Assembly: GCA_016650435.1 (NCBI GenBank)
Contig: JAENVT010000409.1
Location: forward strand, 1 to 8,633
Reading direction: 5' to 3'
Length of the DNA stretch: 8,633 bases
DNA from: Ilumatobacteraceae bacterium
Lineage (GTDB): Bacteria; Actinomycetota; Acidimicrobiia; Acidimicrobiales; Ilumatobacteraceae
Part shown: piece by piece, positions 1 to 4,789 of the stretch
Numbering within the stretch: the first letter of the stretch is position 1
How the letters are laid out: every line of letters begins with the position of its first letter
Notes under the pieces: model-generated
What the model was told of the DNA's origin: nothing
The model's input: the letters and a program-made list of their open reading frames with translations, nothing else
Databases searched by the model: none
Made by a program: the position numbers and the translations under genes

Positions 1-668
1 ATCGTGAACACCTGTACGGCGATGTCGACGATCACGACTACGAAACGCTGGGCGACGGATACACCGCACGCGCCGCCTCGGTCATGCGGGCAATCGACAA
101 CGGCCACGCCGAAACCCGACATCGCCGGCCGCACCGACCAACGGTGTTGGTCGCGTGGGTTGTCGGCACCCTCTTGGTTGCCTCGTTGGCCGGATGGCTC
201 GTTGCCAGAACGTCGGGCCAGCGCTTGCCGGGACAATCGATCAGCGGCGGGTTGCCCGGCGACGAGGTCGCTCAGAAGCTCGCCGAGGCCAGGCAGTTCC
301 TTGGAGTCGATCCGCAGCAAGCAATCGTCCGCTATCAACAGGTCCGCGAACTCGACCCCAACAATGCCGAGGCACTGACATACATGGGCTGGCTGATCGC
401 CCAAAGCGGATCGAGCGCTGCCGCATCAGGCGCCGAGTTCTTGCGCGGTGCCATCAAGCTCGACCCGACCTACGCCGACCCGCACTGTTTCCTGGCGATC
501 ACCTCCGCGGACTTCTTGCAGCCGCCCGACATCGCGACCGCGCGTAGCGAGGCACAGGCCTGCCTCGACAACAATCCGCCGTCGCAGATGATCGACCTGA
601 TCGAGGGCTTCGTCGCCAAGTTGGATACGACGGCCGTCACGACAACCACCACATCGCTCGGCGGCTGA
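1..668 (+). CDS. CcmI-like TPR membrane protein, 5'-truncated by window edge
   Basis: The reading frame is open from base 3 to the stop at 666-668, so 221 residues are visible and the true start lies upstream. The ATG at 84 is internal, because the frame before it encodes family-like sequence (GDVDDHDYETLGDGYTARAA). That stretch resembles the N-terminal part of CcmI/CycH-type cytochrome c biogenesis proteins, which have a short helical region with a 'GDv...DY..L...YtaRAA' pattern. One membrane helix follows, encoded at about 138-208 (PTVLVAWVVGTLLVASLAGW). After it come TPR-like helices with typical 'A...Y..V.eLDPNNAEAL.y.GWL' and 'aIKLDPTYADPH' signatures. The tail is low complexity (TTAVTTTTTS). 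CcmI proteins help present apocytochrome c for haem attachment outside the membrane. That role is inferred from domain order alone, and the neighbouring ccm/res genes, if any, are outside the window. A generic TPR membrane protein is the alternative. Confidence 0.72.
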   Translation, partial: REHLYGDVDDHDYETLGDGYTARAASVMRAIDNGHAETRHRRPHRPTVLVAWVVGTLLVASLAGWLVARTSGQRLPGQSISGGLPGDEVAQKLAEARQFLGVDPQQAIVRYQQVRELDPNNAEALTYMGWLIAQSGSSAAASGAEFLRGAIKLDPTYADPHCFLAITSADFLQPPDIATARSEAQACLDNNPPSQMIDLIEGFVAKLDTTAVTTTTTSLGG

Positions 669-700
669 GCGGATCCGCGTTCACCATAGGTGGGCTCGAT

Positions 701-706
701 TACCGT
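701..706 (+). promoter_or_regulatory. -10 box (TACCGT) for first DUF4190 gene, leaderless-type
   Basis: A TANNNT hexamer lies 8 nt before the ATG at 715, so transcription would start at or within a few bases of the start codon. No Shine-Dalgarno sequence is present. A weak -35 (TTCACC at 680-685) is 15 bp upstream. This is a motif-only call. Confidence 0.45.
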
Positions 707-714
707 GAAGCTGC

Positions 715-1089
715 ATGAGCATGCCTCCTCCGCCGCCGCCGGGCGACTCCTTCCCCCCACAGCCGCCCGGCTATCAGCCGTATCCGGCGGGCGCGTCGAT
801 GCCAATGAAGCAGGGCAACTCCGGCATGGCCATTGCGTCGCTCGTGTGCAGCCTGGTCGGGATCGTGCCGTGTTTCTGGTTGTTCCAGATCATGGGCTTG
901 CTCGGGACCATCTTTGGATTCGTCGGTCTGAAGCAGACCAAGAATGGCGCCCGCGGTGGCCGCGGGTTGGCCCTTGCGGGCACGATCATCGGCATCCTGC
1001 TGCTGGTGATGAGCGCGGCGATCTGGATCTACTTGTCGACTGCCGACTGCGTGCGCACCGGCAACAGCATCAGTTGCACGAGAAACTGA
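715..1089 (+). CDS. DUF4190 family small membrane protein with proline-rich N-terminus (copy 1)
   Basis: This 124-residue protein has three parts. A cytoplasm-like Pro/Gly/Tyr-rich stretch spans residues 1-35 (MSMPPPPPPGDSFPPQPPGY). A hydrophobic hairpin follows at about 38-72, then a basic Gly-rich loop (KQTKNGARGGRG), and a second hydrophobic segment at about 85-107. The 'GMAIASLV...G......GTIFGFVGLKQTKNGARGGRGLALAGTIIG' layout is the DUF4190 signature. The C-terminal tail carries two cysteines (C112, C121), which could pair if the tail is outside the cell. The molecular function of DUF4190 is unknown; a membrane scaffold or sensor role would be a guess. The ATG at 715 is preferred over the ATG at 721 because the -10 box sits 8 nt upstream. 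The gene is followed after 30 nt by a paralogue with a near-identical start context. Confidence 0.85.
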   Translation: MSMPPPPPPGDSFPPQPPGYQPYPAGASMPMKQGNSGMAIASLVCSLVGIVPCFWLFQIMGLLGTIFGFVGLKQTKNGARGGRGLALAGTIIGILLLVMSAAIWIYLSTADCVRTGNSISCTRN

Positions 1090-1104
1090 TCTGCTGATTG
1101 CAAC

Positions 1105-1110
1105 TATCGT
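1105..1110 (+). promoter_or_regulatory. -10 box (TATCGT) for second DUF4190 gene, leaderless-type
   Basis: The TANNNT hexamer is 9 nt before the ATG at 1120, in the 30-nt gap between the two DUF4190 genes, and there is no Shine-Dalgarno. It suggests that the second copy has its own promoter as well as possible read-through from the first. I see no convincing -35. Confidence 0.42.
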
Positions 1111-1119
1111 TGCGCCAGC

Positions 1120-1473
1120 ATGAGCATGCCCCCGCCACCTCCGAGTGATCCGTACCCGCAGCCTGGGCCGCCCTCGGTGCCTCCGCCGCCACCCGGTATG
1201 TATCCGGCGCAGCCACCGATGCCGTACTACGGCTACGCGCCGGCGGGACGCACGAGCGGTCTGGCCATCGCCTCGATGGTGCTGGGGATCGTGTGGGTGT
1301 ACTGGATCGGCTCCATCCTCGCCGTCATCTTCGGGCACGTTGCCCTCAGTCAGATCAACAGAGACGAGATGCTTCGAGGCAGGGGCATGGCCATCGCCGG
1401 TCTCGTCCTGGGCTACGTCGGTGTCGGCACCTTGCTGCTGATCATCATTGCTGCGGCCGCGTCTACAAGCTGA
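1120..1473 (+). CDS. DUF4190 family small membrane protein with proline-rich N-terminus (copy 2)
   Basis: This 117-residue paralogue of the preceding gene has the same plan. Residues 1-46 are Pro/Tyr-rich and begin with the same MSMPPPPP. A hydrophobic hairpin follows at about 47-77, then a polar loop (SQINRDEMLRGRGMAIAG), and a final hydrophobic helix at about 90-113. The loop keeps the 'RGRGmAIAGLVLGYVG' motif of DUF4190. It lacks the two C-terminal cysteines of copy 1 and ends at the membrane. Outside the N-terminus and the loop-helix motif the copies have diverged, so the duplication is old. The function is unknown. It converges with the histidine phosphatase gene; the stop codons are only 4 nt apart (1473 and 1478) and leave no room for a separate terminator. 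Confidence 0.85.
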   Translation: MSMPPPPPSDPYPQPGPPSVPPPPPGMYPAQPPMPYYGYAPAGRTSGLAIASMVLGIVWVYWIGSILAVIFGHVALSQINRDEMLRGRGMAIAGLVLGYVGVGTLLLIIIAAAASTS

Positions 1474-1477
1474 GCCG

Positions 1478-1939
1478 TCAGACGTCGGGCGGGGGCCACG
1501 CCTCGGCGGTGACGATCTCGCCGTGTGTGTCGCGATGGAGCACCCACACGCTGCCTTTGCGCCACTCGAGCGGTGAGGTGAATTCGCATCCGCGTCGTTC
1601 GAGGGCAGCCATCGTCTCGGGGATGACATCGCCGTGGCTGCACAACCCGGTCCCATCGGGCAACGTCTCCAGCATGTCCAACACATCGACGTAGCTGCGA
1701 CCCTCGGCTAGCCGTTCGTCAGTCTCCACCTTGACACCGATGGCTTTTGCAGTGGGGTGCAGCGTCTGGATGCACCGCAGGTAGGGGCTGCTGATCAACT
1801 TCTTGACGTCCTCGGCAACGAGCCGCGTAGCGAGCGCCTTTGCTTGGCGCCGACCCGTTCCGCTGAGCGGCCGTAGGCGATCGTTGCCGGAGAAGTCGTG
1901 GCGACTGCCGGCCTTTGCGTGGCGAACGAGATACAGCAT
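1478..1939 (-). CDS. SixA-type histidine phosphatase family protein
   Basis: This 153-residue single-domain member of the histidine phosphatase (phosphoglycerate mutase-like) superfamily has all the expected catalytic features. The N-terminal RHG-type motif is LVRHAKAG, with R6 and the phospho-accepting H7. The 'SSPYLRCIQT' segment supplies R55, the acidic residue is near E79, and the second catalytic histidine is H102 in CSHGDVIPE. The pattern RPLSGTGRRQA is typical of SixA and of the C-terminal phosphatase domain of mycobacterial MutT1. Likely substrates are a phosphohistidine protein or a small phosphate ester; the sequence does not decide. The start at 1939 is chosen because the RHG motif should lie within about 10 residues of the N-terminus. 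It also makes the ATG overlap the TGA of the DUF4328 gene by one base (TGATG), which implies translational coupling. A longer in-frame reading to 2203 would overlap the DUF4328 gene extensively and looks spurious. Confidence 0.88.
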   Translation of the reverse strand: MLYLVRHAKAGSRHDFSGNDRLRPLSGTGRRQAKALATRLVAEDVKKLISSPYLRCIQTLHPTAKAIGVKVETDERLAEGRSYVDVLDMLETLPDGTGLCSHGDVIPETMAALERRGCEFTSPLEWRKGSVWVLHRDTHGEIVTAEAWPPPDV

Positions 1940-2694
1940 CAGGCCTCGCGTATGGCCAACATGTGTCGCGCCGACAACTCCCGTGCCAGTTTCATGTAGA
2001 TCAGCGTCGTGACCATGCCAATCACCGTGAACACAATGTTGAGCGCACCGAAGTCGCGGAAACGCTCGGCAAGCGTGCGCATGCTCACGCCGGCGCGGAA
2101 TTGGCCAGCAACGCCTGCCGCCGAGAAGACTCCGAGCAGCGGGACCAGCCCGTACATGACCCACCACACAGTGACCAGCGGCGAAACTGGCGCTCGCTTC
2201 CACGAGGGGTCACCTTGGGGGATCGCCGGGTCGGATCCCCTCCACAACTCCTTGAACATCAGCCAGGGGACCGCATAGACGATGCACGGCGGCACGAACC
2301 ACCCGCCGATGGCCCAACCAGGCGCCCACGTTTGGCCTGGCCGGCCAAGCTTGCGCAGGTTCGCGGCCATCCGGTACATCCAGATCATCGTCAACACAGC
2401 GATGGGGATGATCATCACTCCGATGATGGAACTGGCATTGACCTGGACCGCATCCCTGAACTGCTGTTCGGTTTGGTCCCCGTTCAGAAACTTCGTGGCC
2501 TCGTGCCGCAACCTGATCAGATCGACGATGCTCAGTAGTTGCAGTGGCAGGTAGATCCACAACAGCACCACGATCGCCTTGGATATTCGGCGAATGCCCT
2601 GGAATGCGCCCGAGTTGGCTCCGGGACCGCCATACGCCACGTAGCCAGGAGGCGGCGACATCGGTGGAGGCGGAGGAGGCGGGATGCTGCTCAT
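1939..2694 (-). CDS. DUF4328 domain membrane protein with proline-rich N-terminus
   Basis: This 251-residue integral membrane protein begins with a Pro/Gly/Tyr-rich cytoplasmic-type stretch (residues 1-30, MSSIPPPPPPPMSPPPGYVA). About five hydrophobic helices follow, at roughly 38-60, 88-108, 128-147, 172-195 and 216-236. The signature 'MIWMYRMAANLRKLGR' followed by 'PGWAIGGWFVPPCIVYAVPWLMFKELWRGSDP' is characteristic of DUF4328. The function of the family is unknown. It is the first gene of a two-gene unit with the histidine phosphatase, whose start overlaps its stop. It shares the Pro-rich N-terminal style of the two DUF4190 genes close by on the opposite strand. A -10 box 7 nt upstream of the ATG and the lack of a Shine-Dalgarno support a leaderless start at 2694. 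Confidence 0.88.
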   Translation of the reverse strand: MSSIPPPPPPPMSPPPGYVAYGGPGANSGAFQGIRRISKAIVVLLWIYLPLQLLSIVDLIRLRHEATKFLNGDQTEQQFRDAVQVNASSIIGVMIIPIAVLTMIWMYRMAANLRKLGRPGQTWAPGWAIGGWFVPPCIVYAVPWLMFKELWRGSDPAIPQGDPSWKRAPVSPLVTVWWVMYGLVPLLGVFSAAGVAGQFRAGVSMRTLAERFRDFGALNIVFTVIGMVTTLIYMKLARELSARHMLAIREA

Positions 2695-2701
2695 CGCGGT
2701 C

Positions 2702-2707
2702 AGCGTA
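2702..2707 (-). promoter_or_regulatory. -10 box (TACGCT) for DUF4328-phosphatase unit, leaderless-type
   Basis: Read on the minus strand, TACGCT is followed by 7 nt (GACCGCG) and then the ATG at 2694. There is no ribosome binding site in between. No good -35 is found at 16-18 bp. Confidence 0.45.
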
Positions 2708-2765
2708 GGCGAGCGCTCGTTGGGCCCTGGTGTAACGACATCAGGATTGGGCAGACTGTTGGGGC

Positions 2766-3377
2766 ATGGGCTTTTTCGATCGCAACCGCAAAGAACTGAT
2801 CGAGAAGGGATACAACCCCGATCGGTTGCCTCCCGGCCAATATCTCACCGATCGATTTCCCGTTCTCCATGTCGGCGACGTGCCGACGTACGCCCCCGGC
2901 GAGTGGAACCTGACGGTCCGCGGCCTGGTCGACCAATCGTTCACCGTCGATCTCGATGAGCTGAAGGCGATGCCATCGGTGACCTTGACCTTCGACATCC
3001 ACTGCGTCACCAAGTGGAGCAAGTTCGACACCTCGTGGACAGGGGTGCGCGTGCGTGACCTGTTCGAACGCGCTGGGGTCCAGGCCAACGCAACCCACGT
3101 GATGGAACATGCCGAGTTCGGGTACACGACCAATGTTCCGCTCGCCGACATCACCACCGACGAAGCCATCGTTGCCTATGCATACGACGGCGAGCCGATC
3201 GAACCGATCCACGGCGGTCCGGTGCGAATCGTCGTGCCGCATCTGTACTTCTGGAAGAGCGCGAAGTGGGTGCGCGCCCTGGAGCTACGTGACAGCGACG
3301 AGCCCGGCTTCTGGGAGCGCAACGGCTACCACAACTACGGCGACCCGTTTGTCGAACAACGCCACTGGGGCGACTAG
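2766..3377 (+). CDS. Sulfite oxidase-like molybdopterin oxidoreductase (YuiH-like)
   Basis: This 203-residue protein is a stand-alone molybdopterin-binding domain of the sulfite oxidase superfamily, similar in size and style to Bacillus YuiH-type proteins. Residues 45-75 (EWNLTVRGLVDQSFTVDLDE) are the usual entry to the fold. C80 in 'DIHCVTKWS' is the expected molybdenum ligand. 'WTGVRVRDLFERAG' and 'HGGPVRIVVPHLYFWKSAKWV' (149-169) are cofactor-pocket signatures. There is no Tat signal, no haem domain and no dimerisation domain, so it should be a cytoplasmic oxidoreductase of unknown substrate. MsrP-like or sulfite-oxidising activity cannot be assumed. The N-terminus matches family style (GFFDRNRKELIEKGYNPDRLPPGQ). 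A CAGACT hexamer at 2752-2757 could be the -10 of a leaderless start; this is weak. The last 13 codons are duplicated as a relic at 4629-4667. The gene converges with the cupin gene, with a 17-nt gap. Confidence 0.88.
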   Translation: MGFFDRNRKELIEKGYNPDRLPPGQYLTDRFPVLHVGDVPTYAPGEWNLTVRGLVDQSFTVDLDELKAMPSVTLTFDIHCVTKWSKFDTSWTGVRVRDLFERAGVQANATHVMEHAEFGYTTNVPLADITTDEAIVAYAYDGEPIEPIHGGPVRIVVPHLYFWKSAKWVRALELRDSDEPGFWERNGYHNYGDPFVEQRHWGD

Positions 3378-3394
3378 AGGCGGCGCCTGCAGCG

Positions 3395-3898
3395 TCAGCG
3401 TACGACCTTGAGGTTTTCGAACGGAGGTGGTCCGAGGAGCTGCACTCCGCGAGGGTTTTCTTTCGCCGACGCCTGAAGGCGAGCGATGTCAACCGTGTCG
3501 GATCTGTCGTCGGTGGCGGGCTCGCTGGCATCGCGGTAGAAACCCTGACCGATTCCTGGCGTCTGGATGGTCAGCAGCCGTGCGCTTTCCGAGACCACGA
3601 TGAAGGCGTGCGGTAGTCCCTTCGGTGTGAACGTCATGCCGCCAGCGCCGACCCGGCTTTCTTTGCCGTCGATGTTGACGAGGATCTCACCTTCCAGCAC
3701 ATAGACCGTCTCGTCGGCCTCCGGATGTCGATGCAGCGGGGTTGTCTTGTCCGCCGCCAGGACGTCTTCGAACATGAAGAAGGCGCCACCCGTGTCTTCG
3801 GTTGTGAGCTTCCACGTATGGAGGCCCCCTCCGAGGAATGACCGCTTCTCGCCTTCGCCTGCGCCTCGGATAATTGGAGGGTTGATTGCAGCACTCAT
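3395..3898 (-). CDS. Small cupin-domain protein (quercetin dioxygenase-like fold)
   Basis: This 167-residue monocupin has cupin motif 1 as 'PLHRHPEADETVYVLEG', with metal ligands H56, H58 and E63 and the closing G70. Motif 2 is 'GGMTFTPKGLPHAF', with H97 as the fourth ligand, so a mononuclear metal site (Fe, Mn or similar) is intact. The C-terminal part ('LLTIQTPGIGQGFYRDASEPATD') resembles cupins annotated as quercetin-2,3-dioxygenase-like, but the real substrate is unknown. The ATG at 3898 is chosen over the one at 3937 because AAGGAG lies at 3910-3915, 11 nt upstream, and because the extension (GHEFHNEGEQSI) translates that ribosome binding site. It is transcribed divergently from a TetR regulator and is probably its target. 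It has a Shine-Dalgarno leader, unlike most promoter-proximal genes here. Confidence 0.87.
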   Translation of the reverse strand: MSAAINPPIIRGAGEGEKRSFLGGGLHTWKLTTEDTGGAFFMFEDVLAADKTTPLHRHPEADETVYVLEGEILVNIDGKESRVGAGGMTFTPKGLPHAFIVVSESARLLTIQTPGIGQGFYRDASEPATDDRSDTVDIARLQASAKENPRGVQLLGPPPFENLKVVR

Positions 3899-3909
3899 GA
3901 TCGATTGCT

Positions 3910-3915
3910 CTCCTT
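3910..3915 (-). promoter_or_regulatory. Shine-Dalgarno (AAGGAG) deciding cupin start
   Basis: On the minus strand AAGGAG precedes the ATG at 3898 by 11 nt. It would be inside the coding sequence if the upstream ATG at 3937 were used, so it fixes the start. Confidence 0.6.
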
Positions 3916-3926
3916 CGTTATGGAAC

Positions 3927-3939
3927 TCATGTCCCATGA
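3927..3939. promoter_or_regulatory. Candidate TetR operator: perfect inverted repeat TCATG-TCC-CATGA
   Basis: This 13-bp perfect inverted repeat sits in the 59-bp gap between the cupin (-) and tetR (+) starts. It lies just upstream of the tetR -10 box and in the leader or start region of the cupin transcript, so one bound repressor could block both. Position and symmetry are seen directly; binding by the adjacent TetR protein is inferred. The arms are only 5 bp and TetR operators are usually longer, so this may be the core of a larger site. Confidence 0.4.
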
Positions 3940-3945
3940 CGACAG

Positions 3946-3952
3946 TAGAGTA
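3946..3952. promoter_or_regulatory. Overlapping face-to-face -10 boxes of tetR (+) and cupin (-)
   Basis: On the plus strand TAGAGT (3946-3951) is 6 nt before the tetR ATG at 3958, with no Shine-Dalgarno, so tetR is probably leaderless. On the minus strand TACTCT (3952-3947) overlaps it almost entirely and would start the cupin mRNA near 3940, giving a leader of about 40 nt. The two polymerases would compete for the same DNA. Confidence 0.42.
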
Positions 3953-3957
3953 CCATT

Positions 3958-4584
3958 ATGTCCATGTCAATCCCATATGAGTTCAGTGGTCGTGTGGCCC
4001 AGAAGCGCCGAACTCGTGACGCCGTCATCGCCGCAGCCCGCGAGCTCGTTGCCAAGGGTGTCACGCCCACTGTTGAAGCGGCGGCGGAAGCGGCGGAGAT
4101 CTCGCGCACCACTGCGTACCGTTACTTCCCAAGCCAACGTGCGCTGCTCGTAGCCGCTCACCCGGAGACGGGCGCAACGTCGTTGTTGCCAACCGACGCG
4201 CCGGAGGACGTGGCGACTCGGCTCGACCTCGTCGTCGCCGCCTTCCTTCGCTCGAATCTCGAGAACGAGGCGCAACAGCGCACGATGCTTCGCCTCTCGC
4301 TCGAAGCGAGCGCCAGCGAGCGCGCCCAATTGCCGCTGCGGCAAGGCCGAGGAATCAAATGGATCGAGGAGGCGCTCGACGCTGTTGACGCGAAGATGCT
4401 CGAGCCTGAACGACATCGTCTCGCTCTGGCGATTCGTACCGCGATCGGAATAGAAGCGCTCGTCTGGCTGACCGACGTAGCCGGTCTGTCGCGCGACGAC
4501 GCAACAGATCTCATGCGCTGGTCGGGTCGCGCCTTGCTGCGGTCGGCGATCGCCGAGAAGGAATCTGACGCAGACTCGATGTGA
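3958..4584 (+). CDS. TetR family transcriptional regulator
   Basis: This 208-residue protein has an N-terminal TetR-type DNA-binding domain. Helix 1 is 'RRTRDAVIAAARELVAKG' (17-34), and the helix-turn-helix runs from about 38 to 57, ending in the classic 'AEISRTTAYRYFPSQRALL' (44-63). The rest is an all-helical ligand-binding and dimerisation domain with no recognisable ligand signature. The ATG at 3958 is preferred over the ATG at 3964 because the -10 box TAGAGT lies 6 nt upstream, the same spacing as at the SufR-like gene. It diverges from the cupin gene, the usual layout for a local repressor of its neighbour, and an inverted repeat lies between them. The effector is probably a substrate or product of the cupin enzyme (inference). 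Downstream, the gene is followed by non-coding DNA with a sulfite-oxidase gene relic and palindromic repeats. Confidence 0.9.
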   Translation: MSMSIPYEFSGRVAQKRRTRDAVIAAARELVAKGVTPTVEAAAEAAEISRTTAYRYFPSQRALLVAAHPETGATSLLPTDAPEDVATRLDLVVAAFLRSNLENEAQQRTMLRLSLEASASERAQLPLRQGRGIKWIEEALDAVDAKMLEPERHRLALAIRTAIGIEALVWLTDVAGLSRDDATDLMRWSGRALLRSAIAEKESDADSM

Positions 4585-4628
4585 GGCGGTCATCGCCCGG
4601 TCATCTCGCCCCGCTGTATTCGATGTCC

Positions 4629-4667
4629 ACGGCGACCCATTTGTCGAACTACGACACTGCAGCGACT
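4629..4667 (+). pseudogene. Relic copy of the 3' end of the sulfite oxidase-like gene
   Basis: Bases 4629-4667 align without gaps to 3337-3375, the last codons of the sulfite oxidase-like gene, with 34 of 39 bases identical. In the same frame the relic reads HGDPFVELRHCSD against YGDPFVEQRHWGD. Two of the five differences are synonymous and three change residues (Q to L, W to C, G to S). The stop codon is lost (TAG to TTA). Similarity stops abruptly upstream of 4629. Downstream a GAGGCGG heptamer recurs (3377-3383 and 4674-4680) after a 5-base gap. No start, promoter or catalytic part is present, so this is a fragment and not a gene. It lies in the same orientation as the intact gene and brackets the cupin-tetR pair between the two copies. 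Confidence 0.75.
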
Positions 4668-4682
4668 TAAAGCGAGGCGGTT

Positions 4683-4740
4683 GGGCGCGATTTCGGAACT
4701 GCGAGTGCTGTTTCCGCACCCACGGGCGCGATTTCGGAAC
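4683..4740 (+). repeat. 17-bp direct repeat, two copies 41 bp apart
   Basis: GGGCGCGATTTCGGAAC occurs exactly at 4683-4699 and 4724-4740. Each copy is followed about 15 bp later by a partly complementary arm: CGCACCC at 4715-4721 for the first, TCGCGCCC at 4755-4762 for the second. Each unit can therefore fold into a hairpin. The pair looks like a tandem palindromic (REP-like) unit in the non-coding gap between the convergent tetR and mrp genes. Confidence 0.7.
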
Positions 4741-4762
4741 CAATGGTTCGGGTTTCGCGCCC
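4724..4762. terminator. 39-bp imperfect palindrome, possible bidirectional terminator
   Basis: The arms 4724-4741 and 4745-4762 pair at 14 of 18 positions around an AAT loop. There is a perfect outer stem (GGGCGCGA with TCGCGCCC), a perfect inner stem (GAACC with GGTTC) and an internal mismatch bubble. It sits between the 3' ends of tetR and mrp, where a two-way terminator is expected. There is no U-tract, as is common in high-GC Actinobacteria, so it could equally be a palindromic repeat element. Confidence 0.5.
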
Positions 4763-4763
4763 G

Positions 4764-4777
4764 GCCGGCGTACCGGC
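4764..4777 (-). terminator. Short GC hairpin after mrp
   Basis: GCCGG and CCGGC form a perfect 5-bp stem with a 4-base loop, starting 12 nt after the mrp stop codon on the minus strand. No U-tract follows. It is adjacent to the larger palindrome at 4724-4762, and the two may act together in ending the mrp transcript. Confidence 0.35.
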
Positions 4778-4789
4778 GACGGCGAGTGG

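Noticed and set aside
700..1686. Long open frame on the minus strand across both DUF4190 genes
   Set aside because: Its product is a low-complexity Arg/His/Ala-rich sequence, typical of an antisense shadow in high-GC DNA, and it overlaps two well-supported genes.
1940..2203. N-terminal extension of the histidine phosphatase
   Set aside because: It lies wholly inside the DUF4328 gene, adds 88 residues before the RHG motif, and reads like out-of-frame sequence.
3378..3388. AGGCG-G-CGCCT palindrome between the convergent sulfite-oxidase-like and cupin genes, as a terminator
   Set aside because: The arms are 5 bp with a one-base centre, so a real hairpin would have at most a 4-bp stem. Such GC palindromes are common by chance here.
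4587..4605. CGGTCATC repeated with an 11-bp period just after tetR
   Set aside because: Two 8-bp copies only, with no further extension and no link to the other repeats. Probably chance.
4612..4628. Extension of the sulfite-oxidase-gene relic further upstream
   Set aside because: Base matches to the corresponding part of the intact gene fall to about chance level, so the homology ends at 4629.
3967..4743. Long minus-strand open frame opposite tetR, running into the repeat region
   Set aside because: Arg/Gln-rich, no recognisable domain, and fully antisense to a clear TetR gene. It is a codon-bias shadow.
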